Source of the DNA: Candidatus Aerophobetes bacterium Ae_b3b
GTDB taxonomy: Bacteria > Aerophobota > Aerophobia > Aerophobales > AE-B3A
Assembly (NCBI GenBank): GCA_005223085.1
Contig: NJBP01000010.1
Span: 1 to 42,656 of the forward strand
Length of the DNA stretch: 42,656 bases
Direction: 5' to 3'
Each line of letters begins with the position of its first letter. Position 1 is the stretch's first letter. The translations under genes were made by a program, and so were the position numbers. The notes beneath the pieces are model-generated. The model had not been told where the DNA came from and made no database searches. It was given only the letters and a program-made list of their open reading frames with translations. Positions 16,412 to 26,414 of the stretch are shown one piece after another.

Positions 16412-17479
16412 TTAACGTTTGACTAACAAGGCTCCGTCTCTTAGCCTTTCCAATTCTCGTTTTATAGAATTAGCCCTTCTTTCTCCGACTTCGTTGATTT
16501 CGGTTAGCTCCAGAACAGTAGAGTTCATAATACTTGGCAGATCTCCCAGAGCCTTTACCACATTCTCTATTACCGCGGAAGGCAGGTGAGGAACCTTGGA
16601 CAAAATCCGATATCCCCGGGGAAAGACAGATAAATCGAGATTTTCAGAACTCGTCCCATAACCTAACGCATTGGTGATGCTGGTTAAATCTAGTAGCTCG
16701 TCCATACTTATCTCTTCCAATTCCAGAAAAACCTGTTCATAATCTTTTTTAGCATAATCTCTTATTATTTGCCTATTTTCATGCAAAGTGTTTCCTATTA
16801 TTTCCTTTAATTGCATCTCTATCAGTCGTGCCTCCTCCCCCAATTCTACCATGTATTTTTCTATTTCCTCCTTTATTTTCTTTATTATCTGGCCTCTCTG
16901 AATAGCCTTTACAACATCTAGTAATCTTACCTCGTCCTGAAATTCCAAAAGTTCCAGCTGCGTTAGAACCTCATGGAAAGTAGCTCGATATCCTTCCAGG
17001 GTTAGCAGAGCTTGATTTGCCTTACTCATAAGTTCTGGCGGAGTCTTTAGAACATACTTCATATTCCCCTGGTAAAGGCTAATTGTTCGACGAGATTGAG
17101 AAATAGCAATTACTGGGCAACTTGTCTGTTTAGCCATTCGCTCAGCAGCTCGATGACGAGTTCCTCTCTCACCTGTGGCAATAAGATAATCAGGGACCAG
17201 TTCAGTATTAGCATACAATATCCTTTTTATATCTTCGGACAAAACAATCGCTCCGTCCATCTTAGCCAGCTCAGCTAGAGAAGTCGGGGTAAGGTGACAA
17301 TTCACTTTAAAGCCCCCCTCAATAGCACCAAGCACCTTTTCTGTATCCCCAACCACGATCAATCCACCGGTACCGGCTTGAAGGATTATCTCGAGTCCCT
17401 GTCCCAGAAGAGCTCCAGGAGCTACCAGTTTAAGAAATTTAAAGAAGTCTTCTTCCTTAACTTTCCCATTTTTGGGCAT
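16412..17479 (-). CDS. disA: DNA integrity scanning diadenylate cyclase DisA
   Basis: The 355-residue protein has the N-terminal DAC domain that makes c-di-AMP from two ATP. The catalytic motifs are intact: DGAIVLSED (about residue 74) and GERGTRHRAAER (about 104-115). A helical linker (about 150-290) and C-terminal tandem HhH DNA-binding motifs (ALGDLPSIMNS, ELTEINEVGERRANSIKREL) follow. The length matches octameric DisA. It follows radA by 2 nt; disA-radA pairing is conserved in Firmicutes and other phyla, where RadA is known to restrain DisA activity. It is likely active, since no motif is broken. Confidence 0.96.
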   Translation of the reverse strand: MPKNGKVKEEDFFKFLKLVAPGALLGQGLEIILQAGTGGLIVVGDTEKVLGAIEGGFKVNCHLTPTSLAELAKMDGAIVLSEDIKRILYANTELVPDYLIATGERGTRHRAAERMAKQTSCPVIAISQSRRTISLYQGNMKYVLKTPPELMSKANQALLTLEGYRATFHEVLTQLELLEFQDEVRLLDVVKAIQRGQIIKKIKEEIEKYMVELGEEARLIEMQLKEIIGNTLHENRQIIRDYAKKDYEQVFLELEEISMDELLDLTSITNALGYGTSSENLDLSVFPRGYRILSKVPHLPSAVIENVVKALGDLPSIMNSTVLELTEINEVGERRANSIKRELERLRDGALLVKR

Positions 17480-17481
17480 AT

Positions 17482-18852
17482 CTAAAGCTCCTTGGTTCCT
17501 CTTTCTAATGCCTCCTTGACGCTGCTTACTTTGATGAGCTTCATTTCAGAAGAGATCTTGGTATCCTTTGATCCAAAATAAGGAATAAGACACCGGTTGA
17601 ATCCGAGTTTCCTTGCTTCTTCTAATCTTTTTTCCATGAATCCCACTGGACGAATTTCTCCGGCGAGCCCTATCTCCCCCACCGCTACCGCTCCTTTTAA
17701 AAAAGGCTTATCTTTGAAACTGGAAGCAATAGCTAAGACTATAGCCAGGTCACAAGCTGGTTCGTCTACTCTCATTCCTCCGGCTACATTCAGGTAAACA
17801 TCTTGATTATAAAAACGCATATTTCCTCTTTTTTCTAATACCGCCAGCAATAAACAAAGCCTGTTATAGTCCATTCCCTGAGTTACTCTTCTAGGAATAG
17901 CAAGAGTTGAGGAGGTTACCAGAGCTTGAATTTCCACCAGGAAACTTCGACTTCCCTCTACAGTTGGCACTACTGCTGTTCCTGAACTATCTCTATCCAA
18001 AGAAGGGTCTCCTAAGAAGAGCTTGGAGGAGTCGAGGACCTCTCTTATGCCATCTTCTTCCATTTCAAAAATCCCAATCTCCGAAGTAGGTCCAAATCTG
18101 TTTTTTACCGCCCGCAAGATTCGGTATCGATAATCTTTCCCCGATTCGAAATAAAGAACTGTATCTACAATATGTTCCAAAACTCTGGGTCCGGCAATGG
18201 CTCCCTCTTTGGTGACATGGCCTATCAAAAAAATAGTTATCTTTTTCTGCTTGGCCAACTTCATCAAATGGGCAGTGGACTCTCTTACTTGAGAAACAGA
18301 ACCGGGAGCAGAACTATAGTCCTCTCTATAGACAGTCTGTATGGAATCTATAATGACTATCTTGGGCTCCAAATCATTAATCTGCTGAGTGATCTCTTCC
18401 AAATTAGTTTCTGAGGAAACATAAAGATAGGCCGAGTCTATTCCTAACCTTGTAGCCCGTAATTTGTTCTGCTCTATGGATTCCTCCCCCGAAATATAAA
18501 GAACCAGAGATTTTGGGGAGCTGAGTCTGTTCGCTATCTCTAGTAAGAGGGTAGATTTTCCGATGCCAGGTTCGCCCCCCACTAATATTAAGCTCCCGGG
18601 AACTACTCCTCCTCCCAGGATCCGATCAAATTCATCTACTCCACTCAAATAGCGCGCCAGGGTAGATCTTTCAATTTCCTTTATAGGCACAGGCTTGCTA
18701 GAGGTGAGAGAGAGACCACGGGTGAAAACTCCTTCTTTCAGCTTTTCCTCAGAGATACTGTCCCATTCACCACATTCAGGACATCGACCAAGCCATTTAA
18801 AAGAGAGATAACCACAATTCTGGCAGACAAATCTAGTTTTCCTCTTCTCCAC
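17482..18852 (-). CDS. radA: DNA repair protein RadA/Sms
   Basis: The order is a zinc finger (CQNCGYLSFKWLGRCPEC), a RecA-like ATPase with Walker A GGEPGIGKSTLL, the RadA-specific KNRFG motif (KNRFGPTSEIG, about residue 248) and a C-terminal Lon-protease-like domain (GGMRVDEPACDLAIVLAIAS). It helps branch migration in recombination. The track ORF begins inside mreB (18918). The better start is the GTG at 18852, just beyond the mreB stop with AGAGGT upstream, giving 456 residues and beginning VEKRKTRFVCQNC. The protein is complete and is coupled with disA. Confidence 0.95.
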   Translation of the reverse strand: MEKRKTRFVCQNCGYLSFKWLGRCPECGEWDSISEEKLKEGVFTRGLSLTSSKPVPIKEIERSTLARYLSGVDEFDRILGGGVVPGSLILVGGEPGIGKSTLLLEIANRLSSPKSLVLYISGEESIEQNKLRATRLGIDSAYLYVSSETNLEEITQQINDLEPKIVIIDSIQTVYREDYSSAPGSVSQVRESTAHLMKLAKQKKITIFLIGHVTKEGAIAGPRVLEHIVDTVLYFESGKDYRYRILRAVKNRFGPTSEIGIFEMEEDGIREVLDSSKLFLGDPSLDRDSSGTAVVPTVEGSRSFLVEIQALVTSSTLAIPRRVTQGMDYNRLCLLLAVLEKRGNMRFYNQDVYLNVAGGMRVDEPACDLAIVLAIASSFKDKPFLKGAVAVGEIGLAGEIRPVGFMEKRLEEARKLGFNRCLIPYFGSKDTKISSEMKLIKVSSVKEALERGTKEL

Positions 18853-18854
18853 TA

Positions 18855-19856
18855 TTAATATACCTCTTTTAGCAGATCTATACTTTGCAGAGCTCTTCCT
18901 GTCCCAATGGCTACACAAGAGAGGGGATCATCGGCTAGTTGAGCTTTGATACCGGTTGTTTTCTCTATCAGCTGAGGGAAATTTTTCAATAGACTTCCAC
19001 CTCCGGTGAGGATAATGCCTCTCTCAATTATATCTGCCGCTAACTCTGGAGGCGTCTTTTCCAGAACTGCCTTCACTCCTTCCACAATGGAAGATAAAGG
19101 CTCAGACAGAATTTCGGAGATCTCCTCAGCACTGATCTTAACCCTTTTGGGTAGTCCAGTCACTAGATCCCTACCCCTTACTTCGAATTTTTCCTTCTTA
19201 GGGGGTAAAATGGCGTAGCCTATTTTCGTTTTTATATATTCGGTGGTAATTTCTCCCAGAGCCAGATTATGGTGTTTTCTCATGTACCTACCAATGGCTT
19301 GATCCTGTCTGTTGCCACCTGTACGAAGTGTCTGGGCGGCAACGATATCTCCCATGGAAAGTACGGCAATATCGGTAGTTCCTCCGCCCACGTCAACTAC
19401 CATATTTCCTTGCGGTTTAGCAATGTCTAAATTTGCTCCTATAGCTGCAGCTTTGGACTCGTCGATAAGGAAAACTTTCTTAGATCCAGCTTGAATGGCG
19501 GCATTCACCACGGCTCTTCTCTCCACCGAGGTTCCCCCCGTAGGTATACAGATCATAAGGTAAGGAGGAAAGAAAATCCATCTACCATAAACCTTCCTCA
19601 CATAAAACTTAAGCATACTTTCGACGATCTTATAATCAGCAATGACCCCATTTTCAACTGGTCTTATAGCTGAAATACTGCCCGGTGTCCTTCCCAACAT
19701 GTCCCTGGCTTCGGTTCCAATAGCTAAAATTTTGCCAGATTCTTTATCTATCGCTACTACGGAAGGCTCATTAAAAACTATTCCTTTACCCTCCACATAG
19801 ACTAAACTGTTAGTGGTCCCCAGATCTATTCCAATTTTTTTGCCCACAGAAAACAT
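18855..19856 (-). CDS. mreB: Rod-shape-determining actin homologue MreB
   Basis: The 333-residue actin-fold protein shows phosphate 1 GIDLGTTNSLVYVEGKGIV, phosphate 2 VVDVGGGTTDIAVLSMG, and the adenosine-binding IILTGGGSLLKN. It forms membrane-attached filaments that guide lateral wall synthesis, so the cell is probably rod-shaped. No mreC or mreD follows; radA comes next instead. The start is ATG, one base after the murA stop, and the radA GTG lies just past its stop. Confidence 0.96.
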   Translation of the reverse strand: MFSVGKKIGIDLGTTNSLVYVEGKGIVFNEPSVVAIDKESGKILAIGTEARDMLGRTPGSISAIRPVENGVIADYKIVESMLKFYVRKVYGRWIFFPPYLMICIPTGGTSVERRAVVNAAIQAGSKKVFLIDESKAAAIGANLDIAKPQGNMVVDVGGGTTDIAVLSMGDIVAAQTLRTGGNRQDQAIGRYMRKHHNLALGEITTEYIKTKIGYAILPPKKEKFEVRGRDLVTGLPKRVKISAEEISEILSEPLSSIVEGVKAVLEKTPPELAADIIERGIILTGGGSLLKNFPQLIEKTTGIKAQLADDPLSCVAIGTGRALQSIDLLKEVY

Positions 19857-19857
19857 T

Positions 19858-21114
19858 TTAATCTTCCACCCTGGTGATTTTCGCTCCCAGTTTAGATAAT
19901 TTTTCCTCCAATCCCTCGTAACCCCGGTCGAGGTGATGAACGCCGTCGATCTCGGTGGTTCCCTCAGCGGCCAATCCGGCTAAAGTCAAGGCAGCGCCTC
20001 CCCTTATGTCAGGAGTCCTGACCACAGCACCTTTTAGACAGCCCACGCCTTTTGTCCTTACCTGTGACTTGTCTACTTCAATCCTTGCTCCCATTTTCCT
20101 TAGGCCTCGAACGTGAGTGAATCGGCCCTGAAAGATGGTTTCTCTAATTAGGCTGGTTCCCCGAGCCAGACAGGCAAGAGCTGTTATTTGAGGCTGTAGA
20201 TCAGTAGAGAATCCCGGATAGGGAAGTGTTTTTACTCTGATGGGCTTTAAGAGATCTCCTCCCTTGACTCTCACCCAGCGGTCAACAGCCTCTATCTCTG
20301 CTCCCATCTGCCTTAATTTAACAAAAAGCGAGGTTAGATGACTTGAACAGATTTCTTCTAATGATATCTCTCCTTTAGTAATAATGGCGGCTATTATCAA
20401 AGTTCCTGCTTCAATACGATCAGGAATAGTTCTGTGGTGCACGCAGTTAAGCTGTCTTACTCCCTCGATTTTGATCAAGTTTGTCCCCTCTCCCTCAATC
20501 TTGGCTCCGGCATGCTTGAGAAAATTAGCTACGTCTACTACTTCTGGACTAGAGGAGGCATTTCTTATAAGAGTTGCACCCTTGGCTAGACTGGCCGCCA
20601 GCATTAAATTTTCTGTAGCTCCCACGCTGGGAACATTCAAATAGATGCTGCTGCCTTGAAGACTTCCTTTAACGCTCGCCTCAATGTATCCGTTATTTAC
20701 TTCTATCTTGGCTCCCAGTTGTCTTAATCCCTTGATATGTAGATCCACCGGTCTCCTACCTATATCACATCCTCCCGGAAGACAAACCCGAGCATGGCCC
20801 CGACGGGCCAAAAGAGGACCCAAAATTAAGATAGAAGCTCGCAAAAGCTTAACCGGTTCATAAGGGGCCTCATAGTAGAAAAGATGCGTAGAATCGATTT
20901 CTAAAGTTCTATTCTTCCTTCTTACTTTGACCCCTAAACCCTCTAGTACCTGAGTCATGGTCAATATATCAGTAAGATAGGGAACATTTTCAAGCCTTGA
21001 TATCCCCTCCGTGAGCAGGCCCGCGGCCATGAGCGGAAGAGTGGCGTTCTTGGCTCCATTTACCTTTATTTTCCCTTTCAGGGGAAATCCTCCTTCGATG
21101 ACGAACTTGTCCAC
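19858..21114 (-). CDS. murA: UDP-N-acetylglucosamine 1-carboxyvinyltransferase
   Basis: The 418-residue enzyme makes the first committed step of peptidoglycan synthesis. KVNGAKNATLPLMAAGLL holds the conserved Lys-Asn of the substrate site. GGCDIGRRPVDLHIKGL (about residue 117) contains the catalytic cysteine, so the fosfomycin-sensitive type is expected. PYPGFSTDLQPQ and the repeated inside-out alpha/beta barrel pattern are present. The start is GTG immediately after the stop of the parvulin gene with AAGGAG upstream. Length is normal. Co-transcription with mreB and the parvulin is suggested by 0-2 nt gaps. Confidence 0.96.
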   Translation of the reverse strand: MDKFVIEGGFPLKGKIKVNGAKNATLPLMAAGLLTEGISRLENVPYLTDILTMTQVLEGLGVKVRRKNRTLEIDSTHLFYYEAPYEPVKLLRASILILGPLLARRGHARVCLPGGCDIGRRPVDLHIKGLRQLGAKIEVNNGYIEASVKGSLQGSSIYLNVPSVGATENLMLAASLAKGATLIRNASSSPEVVDVANFLKHAGAKIEGEGTNLIKIEGVRQLNCVHHRTIPDRIEAGTLIIAAIITKGEISLEEICSSHLTSLFVKLRQMGAEIEAVDRWVRVKGGDLLKPIRVKTLPYPGFSTDLQPQITALACLARGTSLIRETIFQGRFTHVRGLRKMGARIEVDKSQVRTKGVGCLKGAVVRTPDIRGGAALTLAGLAAEGTTEIDGVHHLDRGYEGLEEKLSKLGAKITRVED

Positions 21115-22059
21115 TTACAGCTCCTTCTGGTTTTTGATGATCCTGATCTCCGAGTTTGTAGTCAGCTCCTTCAACCATTCTTGCATACTTTCTTTTCCCT
21201 TTTCTTCTTTTAGATACTCTTCGATTTTCTTCTCACAGTTAATAAAATCAAGCTCTTTTCTCTTTTTTAATTGGATAACGCGATAAAAATCCTCCTTCTC
21301 TTCCTTTACCTTTACTACCTCTCCTTCCTTAAGAGAAAGAATCACCGCTCTTAAACTCGGCTTTATCTCCCTAAGGCTAATCCACCCTAATTCACCTCCG
21401 ACATTATTGTCTAAAGAAAACTTTCTGGCCAGAGCCGCCAAACTTTCCCCTTTTTTTAATTGTTGGAGGACGAGGTCAGCTGTGACCTTACTTTTAACTA
21501 TAATTTGAGCTATTTGGATCTTTCCTGCGTTTGCCAGATTCTTTTTGTGGCTACGATAAAACTGAGCGACTCCCGCTTCTGAAATATCTTGTCCATCTAG
21601 ATATTTCTTTAACTTTAAATAAAACTCTCTTGTTTCCCTATCTTTTATTCTAATGTTCTTATCAATCTTTTCCTCCTTTTGGTGCTTTAGCCTATCTCGG
21701 AAAATTTTCCTTCTTAGCCATTTCTGGTACTCGCTTACGGTCAGTCCGCCTTGAGCTAAAGCTTGCTCAAATTCGGCATCAGAAAAATCTGCTTTAATTT
21801 CAACCAGAGCTTTTTCCACCGTCTCAGAGCTTACCGATATTCCTTCTCTTTCAGCTTCTTGGTAAAGAATGAAATCCTCTATGATATCCTCGAACTCCCA
21901 ATTTCCTCCGCTTAGGAATATTACCTGCTCTAGCTGTCTTTGAGTAATGATTTCTCCGTTAACCACTACTACTACTTCGTCAATCAACTCATCCCCACAA
22001 GCAAACCTGGTCCCTATCACTATAAGAAAAACCACAAAAAAGGAAAAAATCCCATTCAT
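21115..22059 (-). CDS. Secreted SurA/PrsA-like peptidyl-prolyl isomerase
   Basis: This 314-residue protein has an N-terminal signal sequence (hydrophobic residues 3-18, then TRFACGDE), a SurA-type N-terminal helical region starting VVVVNGEIITQRQLEQVI, and a parvulin rotamase domain (about 178-270: IQIAQIIVKSK, FSLDNNVGGELGWI, IILSLKEGEVVKVKE). The C-terminal helix follows. SurA-type proteins fold outer-membrane or exported proteins, and their usual neighbours differ. The cysteine at position 21 is not in a clear lipobox (RFAC), so I favour a soluble periplasmic protein over a lipoprotein. It sits between mfd and murA in the operon, a context known in several phyla. Confidence 0.85.
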   Translation of the reverse strand: MNGIFSFFVVFLIVIGTRFACGDELIDEVVVVVNGEIITQRQLEQVIFLSGGNWEFEDIIEDFILYQEAEREGISVSSETVEKALVEIKADFSDAEFEQALAQGGLTVSEYQKWLRRKIFRDRLKHQKEEKIDKNIRIKDRETREFYLKLKKYLDGQDISEAGVAQFYRSHKKNLANAGKIQIAQIIVKSKVTADLVLQQLKKGESLAALARKFSLDNNVGGELGWISLREIKPSLRAVILSLKEGEVVKVKEEKEDFYRVIQLKKRKELDFINCEKKIEEYLKEEKGKESMQEWLKELTTNSEIRIIKNQKEL

Positions 22060-22072
22060 CTTACTCTATGCC

Positions 22073-25000
22073 TCACTCAGAGTATAGCACATCTTTGAGC
22101 CGTTGTAAAATCTTCTCTAAAGATACCAAAAGTTCTTTCCCCTCACCTTTTTTAGAGATGATTAAATTTCTCTCATCCAGAGGAAAGGACTGAACTTCAG
22201 GTGAAAGTTTTCTTTGGATCTGAACTCGGCTATCTTGATTAAGGGGGGTGAAAGGAGAGAAAGTAGTCCAGATTTTAGATCCTTTGCTTCTGAGACACAC
22301 AATCCCCAGCTCCTTAGCTATAAGTTTTATTCGCAGGAGGCTAAGGAGATTTTTCGTCTCAGCCGGTAAAGGTCCGTAGCGATCCCGCAGCTCCTCTTTT
22401 AATTTAAGGATCTCCTCATGGTTCCTTATCTCCCCTATTCTTCGATAAAACTCAAATCTCTGTTCTTGGTAAGGCACATAGGAGGAAGGAATCCGAGCTT
22501 CCACCTTTAGATCTAAACTTATGGGTAGAGATGGTTTGACCTTTTCTCCACGTAATTTTTTAATCTCCTCGGAGAGAAGCTCTGAATAAAGAGTAAATCC
22601 TACCGCAGCTATGTGACCGTGCTGTTCTCTACCCAGAAGATTTCCCGCTCCTCTTATCTCCAAATCCTGCATAGATATGCGAAATCCAGAGCCAGGTTCT
22701 TTAAACTGGTTAATAACTTCCAGTCTTTTGCGGGCTTCATGAGTAAGTGATTTAGCTGGAGTAAAGAGAAAATAAGCGTGTCCCCTTAACCTGCCTCTAC
22801 CAACTCTCCCTCTCAATTGATAAAGGTCAGCCAGACCAAATTGTTCGGCTCCTTCCACAATCAAGGTATTTACATTGGGCATATCTATGCCTGATTCGAT
22901 AATGGTAGTGCATGTTAAAACATTGTATCTTCGTTCAAGAAAATCCCGAATAACTTTTTCAAGCTCTCTTGAAGGCATTCTTCCATGCGCCACGGCAACT
23001 TTAATTTGGGGAACCAGCGCCTTTATCTTTTCGGCAACTCTATAAATTCCCTCAATCCGATTGTAAAGATAGAAAACCTGACCTTTCCGCCCCAGTTCTT
23101 CAATTATAGCCCCTCTTATTAGCTCCTCATTATACTCTGCTACCTGCGTTTCCACATTGAGTCTCTCTTTAGGAGGAGTAACGATCATGCTCATCGATCT
23201 GACTCCCATTAACGACATATAGAGAGAGCGAGGAATAGGAGTTGCACTGAGGGTGAGGACATCCACTGAACTTCTGAGTTCTCTTAGCTTCTTCTTTTGT
23301 ATAACTCCAAATCGTTGTTCCTCATCAATGATGACCAGACCTAGATCCTTAAACTCTATGTCTTTTTGTATTAGCCTATGGGTGCCTATGACAATGTCAA
23401 CTCCTCCATTCTTGAGCTCAGCTATGATATCTTTTTGTTCTTTAAGACCTTGAAAACGGGATAGCATCTCGATCCGAATAGGATAAGCTGCTATTCTCTC
23501 TCTGAAGGTTCGGTGGTGCTGTTCGGCCAAAATAGTGGTAGGAACCAGCATAGCTACCTGCTTATTGTCCATTACCACCTTAAAGGCTGCTCGCATAGCC
23601 ACTTCCGTCTTTCCATATCCTGCATCTCCACATACCAGTCTATCCATAGGGCTAGGATTCTGCATATCCTGTTTTACCTCATGAGTGGCTCTTAACTGGT
23701 CAGGGGTCTCCTGATAAGGAAAAGAAGCCTCGAATTCAAGCTGCCAGTCAGTATCAGGAGAGAAGTGATAACCCGGTATCACTTTTCGAATAGAATAAAG
23801 TCGAAGAAGAGAAGAAGCAAGGTCTCGAGCAGCTTTTCTGACTCTTCTCTTGGTTAATCTCCACTGCCCCCCTTCTAGGCTGTAAATGGGAGGCGGGTGA
23901 TCAGAATCTCCCATATATTTATGCAATCGGTCTAGTTGGTCCAGGGGAATGTAAAGTCTATCAGTTCCTTTGTAATTTACCTGAAAATAGTCACATTTTC
24001 TTCCCTGCAGCTTCAAGGTTTTTATCCCACTGAATTTACCTATTCCATGATCAATATGTACCACATAATCGCCTCCTCGAAGTTCGGTCCATCTTTCAAT
24101 CTTCTTTTCCTCTTCACCAACCCATCTCTGCCTTCTTTCTCTATAACGTTTAAAGATATCCTCATCAGTTATAAGGACCTGTTTTACCTCATGGAAAACA
24201 AAACCTCTCCTCAGATCACCCAGAGAAATGAGAAGAGGAGGAAAGTCCTCAGACACGGAAAACTTCTCTTTTAATGGTATTTCGAGATCTCTTTCTTCAA
24301 ATAGCTCCTTCAATCTTTCACCCTGCCCTCGATTGGGGGTCAGAAGAACTATTTTGTATCTTCTTTTTCTCCATGATTTTATGTCCTGAATTAACAAATC
24401 AAAATGACCCTGGTAAGAAGGTAAACAGTTGCAGGAAACTGACATACTCTCCCGGGGCTTCATCCAGGAGGTCTTTCGGGCCAAGGTGGAAAGATACAAA
24501 TGAGGAGACTCCAAAATAGGTTTAAGTGTTTTATCCTCAGGATTTGCCCATTTTTCTGGCCGATCCTGAATCTCGCCCGGTTCATCTAAAATTATAGCAA
24601 AGGAAGGAAAAGCCTCAAATAAAGAATAAAGTCTTCCATCTGTCTTCTTGCTCAAAGCTAGCTCATCTTTAGAAGACAAAACAACCTCTCTTTTCTTTCC
24701 CACGGAGGACTGCGTCTCGGGATTAAATTCTCTAATCGATTCTACAGTATCTCCAAAAAGCTCGATCCTGATAGGTCTGAGGTAAAGAGGAGAATAAAAA
24801 TCTACAATCCCTCCCCGAAAGGAATAATCACCTTTTTCTTGCACCAAGGGAAAAAACTCATATCCTCCTTCAGTCAAGTGTTTTATAAGTGTATCTCGAT
24901 TTACCGTCTTCCCTCTTTTCACTAAAAAACAATCCTCATCCAAGCTAGATGCCTCTGGCACTTTTTGGCGGAGAGCATCTAAAGAGGATACTACCAGGAT

Positions 25001-25294
25001 GTTATCTTCTTTCCTCAATTGATGCAGAATCCTAAGACGTTTTCCAGTTTGGTCCTTTTCTTGAGATGGAAAAAGGGAAATTTTTCCGTCTGAGGGAAGC
25101 AAGGGAAGCAAATCTTGGTAGGTATTCTCAGCCTCTGATTCACTGGGAAGAACTAATAAAAAAGGAACCTTCAACTCTTTACTCAGGAGGGCTACTACAT
25201 ATAATTTAGCCTCCTGAGTCAAGCCGTAAAGCCAATAGGGAATAATTCCTTGTTTTATCTTTTGAAGACATACCTCAAGTTTGTTCCTTGCCAA
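22073..25294 (-). CDS. mfd: Transcription-repair coupling factor Mfd
   Basis: At 1073 residues it is a complete Mfd: UvrB-like N-terminal modules (EKGDYSFRGGIVDFYSP), the RNA-polymerase-interacting CarD-like domain (RGGDYVVHIDHGIGKFSGIKTL), RecG-type helicase lobes with Walker A GDAGYGKTEVAMRAAF (about 553), DEEQ (IIDEEQRFGV) and QLRGRVGRG, and a TRCF C-terminal domain (RYGPLPAET). It removes stalled RNA polymerase and recruits UvrA. The start is TTG and overlaps prfA by 20 nt. Its ATPase motifs are intact, unlike those of priA in the same window. Confidence 0.97.
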   Translation of the reverse strand: MARNKLEVCLQKIKQGIIPYWLYGLTQEAKLYVVALLSKELKVPFLLVLPSESEAENTYQDLLPLLPSDGKISLFPSQEKDQTGKRLRILHQLRKEDNILVVSSLDALRQKVPEASSLDEDCFLVKRGKTVNRDTLIKHLTEGGYEFFPLVQEKGDYSFRGGIVDFYSPLYLRPIRIELFGDTVESIREFNPETQSSVGKKREVVLSSKDELALSKKTDGRLYSLFEAFPSFAIILDEPGEIQDRPEKWANPEDKTLKPILESPHLYLSTLARKTSWMKPRESMSVSCNCLPSYQGHFDLLIQDIKSWRKRRYKIVLLTPNRGQGERLKELFEERDLEIPLKEKFSVSEDFPPLLISLGDLRRGFVFHEVKQVLITDEDIFKRYRERRQRWVGEEEKKIERWTELRGGDYVVHIDHGIGKFSGIKTLKLQGRKCDYFQVNYKGTDRLYIPLDQLDRLHKYMGDSDHPPPIYSLEGGQWRLTKRRVRKAARDLASSLLRLYSIRKVIPGYHFSPDTDWQLEFEASFPYQETPDQLRATHEVKQDMQNPSPMDRLVCGDAGYGKTEVAMRAAFKVVMDNKQVAMLVPTTILAEQHHRTFRERIAAYPIRIEMLSRFQGLKEQKDIIAELKNGGVDIVIGTHRLIQKDIEFKDLGLVIIDEEQRFGVIQKKKLRELRSSVDVLTLSATPIPRSLYMSLMGVRSMSMIVTPPKERLNVETQVAEYNEELIRGAIIEELGRKGQVFYLYNRIEGIYRVAEKIKALVPQIKVAVAHGRMPSRELEKVIRDFLERRYNVLTCTTIIESGIDMPNVNTLIVEGAEQFGLADLYQLRGRVGRGRLRGHAYFLFTPAKSLTHEARKRLEVINQFKEPGSGFRISMQDLEIRGAGNLLGREQHGHIAAVGFTLYSELLSEEIKKLRGEKVKPSLPISLDLKVEARIPSSYVPYQEQRFEFYRRIGEIRNHEEILKLKEELRDRYGPLPAETKNLLSLLRIKLIAKELGIVCLRSKGSKIWTTFSPFTPLNQDSRVQIQRKLSPEVQSFPLDERNLIISKKGEGKELLVSLEKILQRLKDVLYSE

Positions 25295-26366
25295 CTACAA
25301 CCCTTTCCTCCCTTAGTTTTCTTTGAAGAGATCCGATCAGGGGGTCCATCTCTCCATTCAAAATACCTTCCAAATTATGCAGGGTTAAGTGAATCCGGTG
25401 ATCGGTAACCCTGTTTTGTGGAAAGTTGTAAGTCCTGATGCGCTCCGATCTTTCTCCACTTCCAATCTGATTTTTTCTTTGCTTAGAGATCTCTCTTTGC
25501 TGCTCACTTTCTTTTCTCTGAAGGAGCTCAGCCCGCAGGACTCGCATGGCTTTAATTTTATTTTGATGTTGGGATCTTTCATCCTGACATTGGATTATAA
25601 TGCCGGTAGGTCTATGAGTGATTCTTACTGCAGAATCGGTAACATTTACGTGCTGCCCTCCTGCTCCTCGAGAATGAAAGGTGTCTATCCGTAGATCTTC
25701 AGGCTTTATCTCAACTTCTACTTCCTCGGCCTCGGGAAGGACCGCTACCGTTACAGTCGAGGTATGAATTCTACCACTCGATTCTGTAACAGGTACTCTC
25801 TGTACCCGATGCACTCCACTTTCAAAGCGCAGGGTAGAAAAAACATCTCTTCCTTCAATGGCAAAAACCGCTTCCTTAAAGCCTCCTCTATCTGTAGGGC
25901 GGTGATTTATGTTCTCTATTGTCCAACCACGTTTTTCTCCAAAACGAGTGTACATTTTATATAGATCAGCAGCAAACAGAGCCGCCTCTTTTCCCCCTGC
26001 TCCAGCACGAATCTCCACAATTACATTCCGGTGAGAATATCGGTCACCAGGTTTCAAAAGATCTGAAAGTTTTTTCTCTATCTCTGCCAGCTCATTGTTT
26101 AGGCTCTTTTTTTCCTCTTCGGCTAATTCTTTAATCTCTTGAGTCTCTTTCTTATCCTCCAGAATATCCTCTAGATTCGTTATCTCATTTTGAATCTTCT
26201 TATATTTTTGCCAGAGAAAAAAAGTTACTTCTAGTTCTCGATATTCCTTGCTGTATTTTTCTAGAAGCTGTCTATTTTCTAAAACATTAGGATCGGAAAG
26301 AAGTCTACCGAGCTGTTGGTATCGAAATTCGACTTTGTCTAAACTAGCTATCTCGGATCTCTGCAT
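25275..26366 (-). CDS. prfA: Peptide chain release factor 1
   Basis: The 363-residue class I release factor has the GGQ motif in GAGGQHVNVTDSAVRITH (about 237), the RF1-specific PVT region (RVPVTESSGRIHTSTVTVAVLP) and the C-terminal HDLEG-like LHNLEGILNGEMDPLI. It reads UAA and UAG. The track start is the TTG at 26369; the ATG three bases later (26366) with AAGGA seven bases upstream is better. It is the first gene behind a consensus promoter at 26415-26442 and overlaps mfd by 20 nt. The usual companion prmC is absent here. Confidence 0.96.
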   Translation of the reverse strand: MQRSEIASLDKVEFRYQQLGRLLSDPNVLENRQLLEKYSKEYRELEVTFFLWQKYKKIQNEITNLEDILEDKKETQEIKELAEEEKKSLNNELAEIEKKLSDLLKPGDRYSHRNVIVEIRAGAGGKEAALFAADLYKMYTRFGEKRGWTIENINHRPTDRGGFKEAVFAIEGRDVFSTLRFESGVHRVQRVPVTESSGRIHTSTVTVAVLPEAEEVEVEIKPEDLRIDTFHSRGAGGQHVNVTDSAVRITHRPTGIIIQCQDERSQHQNKIKAMRVLRAELLQRKESEQQREISKQRKNQIGSGERSERIRTYNFPQNRVTDHRIHLTLHNLEGILNGEMDPLIGSLQRKLREERVVVGKEQT

Positions 26367-26414
26367 CAAAGAATCCTTATTATTTAATTACCAGTTTTTT
26401 TAAATTTCAATGCT

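Noticed and set aside
18855-18918. 64-nt overlap of radA with mreB
   Set aside because: It is a result of the track choosing an upstream ATG; the GTG at 18852 with AGAGGT upstream removes the overlap.
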